Source: Sagittula sp. P11
Lineage (GTDB): Bacteria > Pseudomonadota > Alphaproteobacteria > Rhodobacterales > Rhodobacteraceae
Direction: 5' to 3'
Assembly: GCF_002814095.1 (NCBI RefSeq)
Contig: NZ_CP021913.1
Coordinates: 3,320,001 to 3,384,000, forward strand
Length of the DNA: 64,000 nt
Position numbers and translations under genes: made by a program. Shown one piece after another: positions 35,750 through 43,457 of the stretch (its first letter is position 1; every line of letters starts with the position of its first letter). A model generated the notes under the pieces. The model had not been told where the DNA came from. It made no database searches and worked only from the letters and a program-made list of their open reading frames with translations.

Positions 35750-36877
35750 ATGACCGATTACGAAAACCCCGGCCCGGTGGAGCAGAACTGGCGCGACGCG
35801 ATTTCCTCTGTCGAGGAGATCATCGAGGACGCCCGCAACGGTCGGATGTTCATCCTTGTCGACCACGAAGACCGCGAGAACGAGGGCGACCTCGTGATCC
35901 CCGCGCAATGGGCGACGCCGGATGCGATCAACTTCATGGCGCTCTACGGGCGCGGGCTGATCTGCCTGGCCCTGACCCCGGAACGCATTGAAGACCTTGG
36001 CCTTTCGCTGATGTCGACGAACAACTCGTCGCGGCACGAGACCGCCTTCACCACGTCGATCGAGGCGCGCGAAGGCGTGACCACCGGCATCTCTGCCGCC
36101 GACCGGGCGCGCACCGTGCAGGTGGCCATCGACTCCTCGAAGGGGCCGGCGGATATCGCGACCCCGGGGCATGTCTTCCCGTTGCGGGCCAAGCGCGGTG
36201 GCGTGCTGGTGCGCGCCGGTCATACGGAGGCGGCCGTGGACGTGTCGCGTCTGGCGGGGCTGAACCCCTCCGGCGTGATCTGCGAGGTCATCAACGACGA
36301 CGGCACCATGGCGCGCCTGCCGGAACTGATCGCCTTCGGCCAGAAGCACGGCATCAAGATCGGCACCATCAGCGATCTCATCAAGTACCGCCGCCGCAAC
36401 GACAACCTCGTGAAGGTGCGCACCGAAGAGGTGATCCAGACGGAGTTCGGCGGCGAGTGGACCATGCGGATCTACACCGACGAGACCCACGGCGATGAGC
36501 ATATCGTATTGGTAAAAGGCGATATTTCCGGCGAGGAGCCGGTGCTGGTCCGGATGCACGCGCTCGACCCCATGCTCGACGTGGTGGGCACCGGGCTGAA
36601 GGGACGGGCGGACGAATTCCGCAACGCTATGATGGCCGTGGCCGAGGAAGGGCGCGGCGCCGTCGTGCTGCTGCGCGACACCTCGATGAAGCTGGACGTG
36701 GGCGAGGAGGTCTCTCCAAGGACGCTGCGCCAGTACGGTCTTGGCGCGCAGATCCTGTCTTCGCTGGGCCTGTCGAAGCTGGTGCTGCTGACCAATTCGC
36801 CGAAGCCGAGGGTGGTGGGCCTGGATGCCTACGGCCTTGAAATCGTTGAAACCCGCAGGATCTCGGAGCTGGGCTGA
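35750..36877 (+). CDS. ribB: 3,4-dihydroxy-2-butanone-4-phosphate synthase with degenerate GTP cyclohydrolase II-like domain
   Basis: The first roughly 220 residues are a complete RibB (LVDHEDRENEGDL acidic loop, NFMALYGRGLICLAL, STNNSSRHETAFTTSIEAREGVTTGISAADRA, HVFPLRAKRGGVLVRAGHTEAAVD, ICEVINDDGTMAR), which makes the four-carbon unit of riboflavin from ribulose-5-phosphate. Residues about 230-375 resemble RibA but lack the zinc cysteines (CxxC-type GSxRCDCG motif is replaced by DPMLDVVGTGLKG), so cyclohydrolase activity is unlikely. ribH and nusB follow directly. No FMN riboswitch is seen in the 131-base gap before it. Confidence 0.93.
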   Translation: MTDYENPGPVEQNWRDAISSVEEIIEDARNGRMFILVDHEDRENEGDLVIPAQWATPDAINFMALYGRGLICLALTPERIEDLGLSLMSTNNSSRHETAFTTSIEAREGVTTGISAADRARTVQVAIDSSKGPADIATPGHVFPLRAKRGGVLVRAGHTEAAVDVSRLAGLNPSGVICEVINDDGTMARLPELIAFGQKHGIKIGTISDLIKYRRRNDNLVKVRTEEVIQTEFGGEWTMRIYTDETHGDEHIVLVKGDISGEEPVLVRMHALDPMLDVVGTGLKGRADEFRNAMMAVAEEGRGAVVLLRDTSMKLDVGEEVSPRTLRQYGLGAQILSSLGLSKLVLLTNSPKPRVVGLDAYGLEIVETRRISELG

Positions 36878-37425
36878 TGGCATCGAACGAAACGCACTAC
36901 ACGCTGCCGCGCGCGGAATTCGACAAGCCGGTGAAGATCGCCATCGTCGTGGCGCCATATTACAAGGACATTGCTGACCAGCTCGTTAAGGGCGCGGTCG
37001 CAGAGATCGAGGCCTGCGGCGGCTGGCACGAGATCATAGAGGTGCCCGGCGCGCTGGAGGTTCCCACCGCCATCGGCATCGCGGAACGGATGTCCAGCTT
37101 CGACGGCTACGTGGCGCTGGGCTGCGTTATCCGTGGGGAAACAACGCATTACGACACGGTCTGCAACGACTCGTCGCGCGCCCTGACGCTGCTCGGCCTT
37201 CAGGGCCTGTGCATCGGCAACGGTATCCTCACGGTCGAGAACTACGATCAGGCGGCGGTCCGGGCCGATTCGGACGGCCAGAACAAGGGCGGCGGCGCAG
37301 CGGCGGCAGCCCTTCATCTTATTGCAATCGCACGGAAATTCGGCGGGGCCCGCAAGGGCGTCGGGTTCCGTCCGTCCGGCGGCGAATACGAGATCGCCAC
37401 GTCCGGGAAAGGTCCAGTCGCATGA
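36877..37425 (+). CDS. ribH: 6,7-dimethyl-8-ribityllumazine synthase
   Basis: A 182-residue RibH condensing the RibB product with the pyrimidine intermediate. Patterns: KIAIVVAPYYKDIADQLVKGA, EVPGALEVPTAIG, YVALGCVIRGETTHYDTVCNDS (catalytic histidine region), GNGILTVENYDQAAVRAD and GGGAAAAALHLI. Its ATG shares one base with the ribB stop; the stop overlaps the nusB start. Confidence 0.96.
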   Translation: MASNETHYTLPRAEFDKPVKIAIVVAPYYKDIADQLVKGAVAEIEACGGWHEIIEVPGALEVPTAIGIAERMSSFDGYVALGCVIRGETTHYDTVCNDSSRALTLLGLQGLCIGNGILTVENYDQAAVRADSDGQNKGGGAAAAALHLIAIARKFGGARKGVGFRPSGGEYEIATSGKGPVA

Positions 37426-37928
37426 GCGAGGCGAACGCGCCCAAACCGCAGCCGGGCAAGCCGTCCGGCAACCAGAAGCGCAAGATGCGCTCCGCCTCGC
37501 GGCTCTATGCCGTGCAGGCGCTCTACCAAATGGAACAGTCCGGCACGCCGGTCGACAAGGTCCGCCGCGAGTTCCTCGAATTCCGCTTTGGCGCAGTTGT
37601 CGACGAGGACGGGACAGAGATGCTCGACGGGGATGTTTCCCTGTTTTCCCAAGTGCTTGAAGAGGCGCTGCGCTGGCAGGCCAAGGTCGACCAGATGACC
37701 GACCGGGCACTTGTGGCGAAGTGGCCCATCGCCCGTATCGACCCGGTGCTGCGCGCGCTTTTCCGCGCGGCGGGGGCGGAACTGGTGGCCACGGACACGC
37801 CGCCGAAGGTGGTGATCGTCGAATACGTGGATGTTGCGGTGGCCTTCTACCCGGACGGCAAGGAGGCGAAGTTCGTCAACGCCGTGCTCGACCACATGGC
37901 CCGCGAGGCGAAGCCCGAGGCGTTCTGA
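37422..37928 (+). CDS. nusB: Transcription antitermination factor NusB
   Basis: A 168-residue all-helical protein with a charged N-terminal extension (about 20 residues) and the NusB core SASRLYAVQALYQMEQSG, WPIARIDPVLRALFRAAGAEL and PPKVVIVEYVDVAVAFYPDGKEAKFVNAVLDHMA. NusB with NusE binds boxA RNA in rRNA antitermination. The ribB-ribH-nusB order is a common bacterial operon. Confidence 0.96.
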   Translation: MSEANAPKPQPGKPSGNQKRKMRSASRLYAVQALYQMEQSGTPVDKVRREFLEFRFGAVVDEDGTEMLDGDVSLFSQVLEEALRWQAKVDQMTDRALVAKWPIARIDPVLRALFRAAGAELVATDTPPKVVIVEYVDVAVAFYPDGKEAKFVNAVLDHMAREAKPEAF

Positions 37929-38262
37929 ACGGGGGCGGTCGTTAACACGGCGCGCGCCGGGCTTAACGCGCCGCCGGAGTTCTCCTGCCGCGCAGGATGT
38001 GGGGGCGCGTCACGGGCCGGCCACAATCCCGCTACCGGATCTTTACGGATGTGAACGCGCCGGAAGGGGTGAACCGGCCGGTTCGACCCCCTGGTCCGGC
38101 CGGTTGTTAACCTTTGGCCGTGACGTTGCGTCGCAAAGGGTTAACGCTGCCTCGGCCCGGCTCCGCGCGGCCCCGTGCCACTCCGGGCGGCTGCGGCGCT
38201 GTGCGCTCTTGTTTCGGCCCGCGCATGATGTATCTTGTATCTCGAATGTGATGGAGGGCGCC
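37929..38262. other. 334-base intergenic region after nusB
   Basis: No protein gene is supported. CCGGCCGG occurs twice within about 30 bases (within 38068-38105), and GTTAACCTTTG (38106-38116) faces CAAAGGGTTAAC (38134-38145), an inverted repeat with one bulged base. The 3' part should hold the promoter of the small membrane protein. Confidence 0.45.
38106..38145. repeat. Inverted repeat GTTAACCTTTG / CAAAGGGTTAAC
   Basis: The arms are complementary except for one extra base and are 17 bases apart. The TTAACC core is unusual in this GC-rich surrounding. It could be an operator; there is no T-tract. Confidence 0.4.
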
Positions 38263-38595
38263 ATGCCGAAACTGATCCGACTCTACATCCTGCAGGTGCT
38301 GGCGGGCTTCGGGCTGTCGGCGGTCTTCGTGGGGCTCCTGCTCTGGGCCAACGTGGCGAACCTCTGGCATCTGGTCAGCACCTCGCCGGTGGGCTGGATC
38401 GCGGTCGCCATGCTGTTCTTCGCCAACGGCATCGTCTTCGCGGGCGTGCAGTTCGCGATCTCGGTCATGCGCATGGGCGAGGACGACACGCCGGCCGGCG
38501 GCAAGCGCCAGCCACGGCTTGTGCGGGAGCCTGCGGTGCTGCGGGTGCCCGCCGGGGAGGCGCGCGCGCAGGGCGGGACCTTCCGTCGCCGCTGA
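38263..38595 (+). CDS. Small inner-membrane protein of unknown function (110 aa)
   Basis: Two membrane segments are clear: LQVLAGFGLSAVFVGLLLWANVANLWHLV (about 10-35) and WIAVAMLFFANGIVFAGVQFAISV (about 45-68). A polar, basic tail of about 40 residues follows (GGKRQPRLVREP and on), probably cytoplasmic. GGAGG lies 5 bases before the ATG at 38263. No family recognised. Confidence 0.7.
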   Translation: MPKLIRLYILQVLAGFGLSAVFVGLLLWANVANLWHLVSTSPVGWIAVAMLFFANGIVFAGVQFAISVMRMGEDDTPAGGKRQPRLVREPAVLRVPAGEARAQGGTFRRR

Positions 38596-38618
38596 GGTGC
38601 CGCGCGCGGGGCAGGGCG

Positions 38619-38641
38619 CAAAATTTTCGCCGAAAATTTTG
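38619..38641. repeat. Palindrome CAAAATTTTCG-C-CGAAAATTTTG
   Basis: A perfect 23-base palindrome centred on 38630, 24 bases past the stop of the small membrane protein. Its core TTCGCCGAA is shared with the palindrome at 38705-38733. It can form a hairpin on either strand. Confidence 0.75.
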
Positions 38642-38704
38642 AGGGCGCGGGCGGAGAGGCCTGCGCCTTTGTCGTTCTGGCTGTACGGGAAGCACCGGGT
38701 GCCG

Positions 38705-38733
38705 CCGCAAATTCTTCGCCGAAGAATTTGCGG
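38705..38733. repeat. Palindrome with core TTCGCCGAA
   Basis: A perfect 29-base palindrome (arms CCGCAAATTCTTCG and the reverse complement, centre base 38719). It shares the TTCGCCGAA core and an A/T arm with 38619-38641; the two seem to be members of one REP-like family. Confidence 0.75.
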
Positions 38734-38789
38734 CCGGCCCGATGAGCGGCGGGAACCACCACGACCGTGTGGGTGACGCATTCCCGAGG

Positions 38790-38805
38790 ACCTGTATATA
38801 CAGGT
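38790..38805. promoter_or_regulatory. 16-bp palindrome ACCTGTATATACAGGT
   Basis: A perfect palindrome whose outer arms ACCTG/CAGGT equal those of the Vibrio lux box, but with a 6-base rather than 10-base centre. No luxR or luxI homologue is in the window and no gene starts nearby, so a regulatory role is unproven. Confidence 0.35.
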
Positions 38806-38912
38806 GGGCGCCAGGTAACGAAGCCACGGCTACGTCAGAGCCAGCTCCCTCGGATTTGCTTAAGGCCACCGGAATGTACCCGTTCACGAGAGGGGCAGAA
38901 CCCGCCAGTGCC

Positions 38913-39353
38913 TCAGGTAAGCTCGTGACAGGGCGTCGGCAAGCCCATCTTGTCGATTTCGTGAAGGCGGCCCATGAACTCGTGCCAGCCCTTGTCGAAT
39001 CCGAGCACCACGGCGAAGTCTTCGGCGCCTTCGGGCAGGCCCGAGTGCACCAGCGACAGCTGCGTGCCCCCCGGCACGGTTTCAAGGTCCCAGGTGACCG
39101 TGGTCATCGTGCCGTTGAGCGGCGAGACGGTGAAGGACCAGCGCATGTGATCCTTGGGCGAGAGCTTCTCCACCGTGCCCCAGCACAGGGTGTTGTCGTT
39201 GGCGGCGTTGTAGAGCTCATAGGGCTGGCCTTCGCTCAGGTCGGCGCGGGCGGGGTTGAACCACTTGCCCAGCAGCTCGGCCCGGGTCAGGTGGTCCCAG
39301 ACGGTGTCCTTGCTGGCGGAGAGCATCACGGATTTGCGGATGGTTAGCGTCAT
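38913..39353 (-). CDS. SRPBCC (AHSA1-like) protein paired with ArsR regulator
   Basis: A 146-residue START-like fold protein: MTLTIRKSVMLSASKDTVWDHLT, LLGKWFNPARADL, HMRWSFTVSPLNGTMTTVTWDLE and LVHSGLP followed by a C-terminal helix WHEFMGRLHEID. This is the AHSA1 branch, which binds a hydrophobic ligand or acts as an activator. It overlaps the ArsR gene by 4 bases; such pairs are common and ligand unknown. Confidence 0.85.
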   Translation of the reverse strand: MTLTIRKSVMLSASKDTVWDHLTRAELLGKWFNPARADLSEGQPYELYNAANDNTLCWGTVEKLSPKDHMRWSFTVSPLNGTMTTVTWDLETVPGGTQLSLVHSGLPEGAEDFAVVLGFDKGWHEFMGRLHEIDKMGLPTPCHELT

Positions 39354-39673
39354 GTGTTGTCCTTTTCGGAAAGGGTTCTGGAGAGGGCGGACAGCTTGTC
39401 GTCCCAGAAGGCGTCGAAGTGGGCGAGCCAGTCGGTGACGGGCTTCAGGCCCGGTGCGTTGAGGCTGGACAGGGTTTCGCGCCCCTGACGGCGCATGGTG
39501 ATGAGGTTGCCTTCCTCCAGCACCACGAGGTGCTTCTTCACGGCCGCGCGGGTCATGTCGCAGTGTTCGGTGATTTCGGCGATGGTCATTTCCCGGGTGC
39601 CGAGGCGGTGCAGGATGTCGCGTCGGGTCGGGTCCGCGAGGGCGCGGAAGGCGGGTTGGAGCAAAGCGGTCAT
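39350..39673 (-). CDS. ArsR/SmtB-type transcriptional regulator
   Basis: A 107-residue winged-helix protein: FRALADPTRRDILHRLGTREMTIAEITEHCDMTRAAVKKHLVVLEEGNLI. It lacks the metal-binding CVC motif, as usual for ArsR proteins paired with SRPBCC genes. It probably represses its own two-gene operon. The gap upstream holds CAAAATGAAATACCTTTTGGT-type AT-rich repeats (about 39700-39745) that may be its operator. Confidence 0.88.
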   Translation of the reverse strand: MTALLQPAFRALADPTRRDILHRLGTREMTIAEITEHCDMTRAAVKKHLVVLEEGNLITMRRQGRETLSSLNAPGLKPVTDWLAHFDAFWDDKLSALSRTLSEKDNT

Positions 39674-39765
39674 GGCGCCTCCTTTGGACGGTGCGTGTCC
39701 AAAGGAATACCATTTGGTTTCGCAAAATGAAATACCTTTTGGTATCGCGAATTGCGTGCGCCAGA

Positions 39766-40518
39766 TCAGCTGTCAGGCGTGATGAAGCCGTAGCGTTCCA
39801 GTTCCTCGGGCAGCAGGATGTAGATCTCGTCCGCGGGGGTGGCCAGCGCGTGGCTCATGACCCGCACGTCGAGGCCCATGTCGTCGAGGTAGGTCATGAC
39901 CTCGGCCTGGCCGCGCTGGATGTCCTCGACCGCGACGAAGGCAGGCAGGATGGTGCTTTCGCCGAAGTAATGCTGGTGCACGCCGATGGAGGCGGAGGGT
40001 TCCGCCGTGCGGGTCGCGCCGCCCGCGAAGAGGTAGGGGCAGGCGGAATAGCAGATCTCGCCCGAGAGCACGCTTGTGGCGATCCCGGCGGCGCGCAGGT
40101 GGCGCCCGAGGTCGAGGGCGTCGCGCACCGATCCTCCGGGCGATTGCAGGACGAGGGTCTCGATCTTCGGGTCGGCCTCGGTGATCTGCGGCATGAGGCG
40201 CTGTGCGTCGCCGTCCTCGATCGTGCCTTCGAGCCGCCAGGTGGCGTCCTCGTAGGTCAGCGTCAGCCGGTCGGGCAGTTCGCCGGCGTCGCGGCTGGGC
40301 TGCACGGTGGGGCGGTCGCGCGCCGGATCGTAGGTGCGGCGCTGGTCGCCGGGGCGCACGGGTTCGGACAGGCGCGGCGCCTGGGGCGAGGAGAAGGGCA
40401 GCGAGAAGGGCGCGCTGCGGATGTCGCCCAGCACCAGCAGGATGCCGATGCCGACCTGGAAGATCAGAACGGCGGCCAGGGTGCGGGCGACGGGCCGGGC
40501 GGTGCGGCCGGTGCTCAT
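39766..40518 (-). CDS. Membrane-anchored ClpP-like periplasmic protein (COG3904-like)
   Basis: A 250-residue protein with one N-terminal membrane segment (TLAAVLIFQVGIGILLVLGD) and a ClpP/crotonase-fold domain: TLVLQSPGGSVRDALDLGRHLRAAGI, VLSGEICYSACPYLFAGGATR (serine at the ClpP-like nucleophile position) and SIGVHQHYF. These are typical of uncharacterised COG3904 proteins resembling S14/S49 proteases. Substrate unknown. It follows the 442-residue membrane protein by 142 bases on the same strand. Confidence 0.75.
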   Translation of the reverse strand: MSTGRTARPVARTLAAVLIFQVGIGILLVLGDIRSAPFSLPFSSPQAPRLSEPVRPGDQRRTYDPARDRPTVQPSRDAGELPDRLTLTYEDATWRLEGTIEDGDAQRLMPQITEADPKIETLVLQSPGGSVRDALDLGRHLRAAGIATSVLSGEICYSACPYLFAGGATRTAEPSASIGVHQHYFGESTILPAFVAVEDIQRGQAEVMTYLDDMGLDVRVMSHALATPADEIYILLPEELERYGFITPDS

Positions 40519-40660
40519 GTCTGCAGGCCCCGCGGATCGGGCATAGGGATGGCGCACTGCAAGCGCAGGTGTCCCGGGACCGGCGCCTTCACGCGGCGTT
40601 GCACCGCGCGGCCCGCCGTGCGTGCGCGTGACGTCTGCCCGCCCATCGTCTCACCGGCGT

Positions 40661-41989
40661 TCATTCGGCGGCCTCGCGCGGCGGCTCCTGCGGTTTCTGG
40701 GCGGGGTCCGGCGTCAGGACGGTGGGGGCGGCGGTCGTGGCCGGGGGCGGGGCCGAGAGCTGCTCCACGTCGCGCAGGGCGGTGACGGCGGCGCGCAGCT
40801 CGGCCAGCGTCAGCGTGTCCTCGATCCCCGTGCCGTCGCGCCCGTGGCGGATCGCGCCTTGGGTGATGGCGAGGATGAAGACCAGCACCATGGGCAGGAG
40901 GTCGATGGCGATGGCCCCGGCCCAGGACGGCACGAAGTTGCGGGCGTAGAGGATCACCGCGTCGGCGGCGGAGATCGGCGTGTAGGTCACGTCGGTCGGA
41001 CTTTCCAGCGCCTGCACGTTCTGTGCCGCCCGTTCCAGCGTCGCGGCGCGGCTGCCCAGCACCTCCAGTACCGAGGAGATTGTGGCCGACTGGTCGGCCC
41101 GCCCGGCGGCGGTGGAGCTGTCGAGCTCCGGCAGCACCACGGAGGCGGCGAGGTCCTGCGCCGCCCGTTCCACGAGCTGCGCGACCGACAGTTGCCGCAA
41201 CTGGGTGATCAGGCCCTGAAGGCGCACTGCGGCCTCCGAGAACTCGATGGAGCGGGCCTCCACGCTGCCCGGCTCCACCGTCAGGGCGCGCATCCGCGAC
41301 AGGATGGTGTTGCCCTCGGTAAAGGCGCTTTCGACCAGCGGGGTCTGTTCGGCGATCTGGGTTTCCAGCGCCGAGAGCTCTGCCGACTTCTGGCGAAGTA
41401 CGCGGAAGACCGCGCCGCGGCCTGCGAGGCCGGAGAGCGAGCCCTGCGCCTCCTGCTCCGAGAGGTCCTCGAACGACTGCCGCACGCGGGCGACGTCGCG
41501 TTCCAGCGCCTGCCCTGTGAGGGCGATCTCGTGGGCGCGCTCCAACGCCGTCTGGTAGTCCTGCACGGTCTTGGCGAGGTGCTGCTCCACCGCCGCCGAC
41601 CCGGCCAGCGCGGCGGCGTTCAGCCAGGACGACATGGCGACGATGGCGAGGCTGCCCATGCCCATCGCGGCCAGAAGGCCGGTGCGGGCGCGCGTCGTGG
41701 TGACGGCCGGGAAAAGCCGCAGCATGTAGGACCAGAAGACGAAGATGCCGACCGAGACGGCGGTCGAATAGGCGATGGCGGCAAAGACCGACATGGCGCC
41801 GTTCTCGTCCAGCAGGGAACTCACCCCGAGGTAGGTGTAGATGCCCGAGGCCACCGACAGCACGCCGAGCGCCGTGCCGGAGAAGGTGTCGAGCCACGTG
41901 ATGTGACCTTCGAGGTCGCGGGCGTTGCGCACACCGCGCGCGGCCTCCCGGCTGAGGGGGACGGTGTCCTGTCGTGGGCTCTGGCTCAT
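40661..41989 (-). CDS. Unrecognised membrane protein with long coiled coil (442 aa)
   Basis: Three to four membrane segments: about 33-55 (TALGVLSVASGIYTYLGVSS), 68-90, 105-130, and one near 370 (AIAIDLLPMVLVFILAITQG). Between about 130 and 350 lies a Glu/Gln/Ala/Leu-rich helical region that looks like a coiled coil. The tail is proline-rich. I recognise no family. The layout resembles mechanosensing or structural membrane proteins but that is a guess. The ATG at 41989 has ACGGAGA upstream. Confidence 0.65.
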   Translation of the reverse strand: MSQSPRQDTVPLSREAARGVRNARDLEGHITWLDTFSGTALGVLSVASGIYTYLGVSSLLDENGAMSVFAAIAYSTAVSVGIFVFWSYMLRLFPAVTTTRARTGLLAAMGMGSLAIVAMSSWLNAAALAGSAAVEQHLAKTVQDYQTALERAHEIALTGQALERDVARVRQSFEDLSEQEAQGSLSGLAGRGAVFRVLRQKSAELSALETQIAEQTPLVESAFTEGNTILSRMRALTVEPGSVEARSIEFSEAAVRLQGLITQLRQLSVAQLVERAAQDLAASVVLPELDSSTAAGRADQSATISSVLEVLGSRAATLERAAQNVQALESPTDVTYTPISAADAVILYARNFVPSWAGAIAIDLLPMVLVFILAITQGAIRHGRDGTGIEDTLTLAELRAAVTALRDVEQLSAPPPATTAAPTVLTPDPAQKPQEPPREAAE

Positions 41990-42084
41990 GCGGTCTCCGT
42001 GCGCGTCGGCCAAAACCGGCCGGCCCGTAAAACATGACCCCTGGGCGGCAATTTGCAACGCCTCTCGCCGTGGGGGTTGCATTT

Positions 42085-42099
42085 GTTCACGTATTGTTC
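42085..42099 (+). promoter_or_regulatory. LexA (SOS) box GTTC-N7-GTTC before mmcB
   Basis: GTTC ACGTATT GTTC matches the alphaproteobacterial LexA consensus exactly. It is 13 bases upstream of the mmcB ATG, so LexA would block its transcription until DNA damage. Confidence 0.85.
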
Positions 42100-42112
42100 A
42101 TATGTTTTCAGC

Positions 42113-42583
42113 ATGGAATTGCGTGACACCCTGTTGGATTCCGGCCTGATGCCGGGGCAGCTTCTGGCCCGGGGCGTGTGCCGCCACCTCGCGACACACG
42201 GCTTTGCCACGGTGGAGGAATTCGTGCCCGAGCGCGGCCTGCGGGTCGACGTGATGGCGCTTGGCCCGAAGGGAGAGCTTTGGGTGGTCGAATGCAAGTC
42301 CTCGCGCGCTGACTTCATGTGCGACGCCAAGTGGCAGGGCTACCTCGACTGGTGCGATCGCTATTTCTGGGCCGTGGACCAGGATTTTCCCACCGACCTG
42401 CTGCCCGAGGGCACCGGCCTGATCGTCGCCGACGGCTACGATGCGGAGATCCTGCGCATGTCCCCGGAATCGAAGCTGCCGGGCGCGCGGCGCAAGGTGC
42501 TGATGCAGAAGTTCGCCTTCCATGCCGCCCGGCGCCTGCAGGGCCTGCGCGACCCGGGTGCGGTGCTGGACGGCTGGGGCTGA
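42113..42583 (+). CDS. mmcB: MmcB family DNA repair protein
   Basis: A 156-residue protein of the MmcB (DUF1052) family, a putative endonuclease described as SOS-induced in Caulobacter. The restriction-endonuclease-like core is visible: RVDVMALGPKGELWVVECKSSRADFMCDAKW (the D...ExK metal motif is D near 44 and ECK near 62) and YFWAVDQDFP. The ATG at 42113 follows a perfect LexA box. It is divergent from the coiled-coil membrane protein gene. Confidence 0.9.
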   Translation: MELRDTLLDSGLMPGQLLARGVCRHLATHGFATVEEFVPERGLRVDVMALGPKGELWVVECKSSRADFMCDAKWQGYLDWCDRYFWAVDQDFPTDLLPEGTGLIVADGYDAEILRMSPESKLPGARRKVLMQKFAFHAARRLQGLRDPGAVLDGWG

Positions 42584-42627
42584 GGGCGCGGCGCGTTCCG
42601 TTGCGACGGCGGTCGGCGCCGCCGCGT

Positions 42628-42831
42628 TCAGCGCTTCTTTTTCTTCGGTTTCATGCCGCGCGCGGTCGCCGCGGCGGCGCGCAGTTCCTCGGCGATGTCC
42701 TCGGCCTCTTCGGGGTCGAAGTCCATCGGGATCTCCAGGTCCCCGGCAAAGATGTACATCCGGACCATGCCCAGGTCGGTCGGGCCGATCTGCAGGTTGG
42801 CCTCGATTTCGCTTTCGTCGTTGATGCTCAT
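42628..42831 (-). CDS. Small acidic/basic protein (DUF6324-like, 67 aa)
   Basis: MSINDESEIEANLQIGPTDL begins a small beta-rich domain followed by an acidic helix (DFDPEEAEDIAEELRAAAAT) and a KPKKKKR tail. From memory this matches a short Rhodobacterales family (DUF6324). Function unknown. It is convergent with mmcB. Confidence 0.65.
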   Translation of the reverse strand: MSINDESEIEANLQIGPTDLGMVRMYIFAGDLEIPMDFDPEEAEDIAEELRAAAATARGMKPKKKKR

Positions 42832-42902
42832 GGCTGTCCCTCGCGGTGATCTTGTCAGTTAGCCACCGCCGCGCTTTGATGCAAGCGCAGGAGGATGGGA
42901 CG

Positions 42903-43415
42903 ATGACGGTGGAATTGCGCGATCTGGGCGAGGGCGACGCGGACTGGCTGGTGACCCAGCACGGGCGTCTCTATAAGCGGGACGAGGGGTTCGACGACAG
43001 CTTCCCGGTGCTGGTGCGGCAGGTGCTTGACGATTTCATCGCACATCGTGATCCGGCGCGGGAACGGGCCTTCATCGCTTGGGAGGATGGCGCCCGGCTG
43101 GGCAGCATCTTCTGCGCCCGCTCCGACGATCCCGATGCGGCAAAGCTGCGGCTGTTCCTCCTGATGCCGGAGGCGCGCGGCAAGGGGCTGGGGCGGCGGC
43201 TGCTGGCCGAGAACCTCGCCTTTGCGCGGCAGGCGGGGTATGCTAGAATGGTGCTCTGGACGCATGAAAGCCACCGCGCGGCTTGCGCGCTTTATGCAGC
43301 AACCGGGTGGCGGCTGCTCCGGTCGGAGCCGAAAATCAGCTTCGGCGTGCCCGTGGTGGAACAGGCCTGGGAGATAGACCTGAGCACGCCGCGGGGAAAA
43401 AATTTCCGGGATTAG
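42903..43415 (+). CDS. GNAT family N-acetyltransferase
   Basis: A 170-residue GNAT protein: ITQHGRLYKRDEGF-like start (VTQHGRLYKRDEGFDDSF), AFIAWEDGARLGSIFCAR, and the acetyl-CoA motif LRLFLLMPEARGKGLGRRLLAENLAFARQAGY, then LWTHESHRAACALYAATGWRL. This pattern is common in GNAT domains fused to or paired with MarR regulators, though none is adjacent. Substrate unknown. Confidence 0.85.
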   Translation: MTVELRDLGEGDADWLVTQHGRLYKRDEGFDDSFPVLVRQVLDDFIAHRDPARERAFIAWEDGARLGSIFCARSDDPDAAKLRLFLLMPEARGKGLGRRLLAENLAFARQAGYARMVLWTHESHRAACALYAATGWRLLRSEPKISFGVPVVEQAWEIDLSTPRGKNFRD

Positions 43416-43457
43416 CGCTTGCATTCCAAGGGCGCAGTTTGTAAATCGCCTGCCAGT

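Larger units (their letters stand above)
38596..38912. other. 317-base intergenic region with three perfect palindromes
   Basis: No protein gene is supported on either strand. The region carries the palindromes at 38619-38641, 38705-38733 and 38790-38805, listed separately. It is the 3' side of both a plus-strand gene and the minus-strand SRPBCC gene. Confidence 0.5.

Noticed and set aside
38596-38912. Remnant of a gene beneath the palindromes
   Set aside because: All frames are short or lack family patterns; reading both strands gave no recognisable protein fragment.
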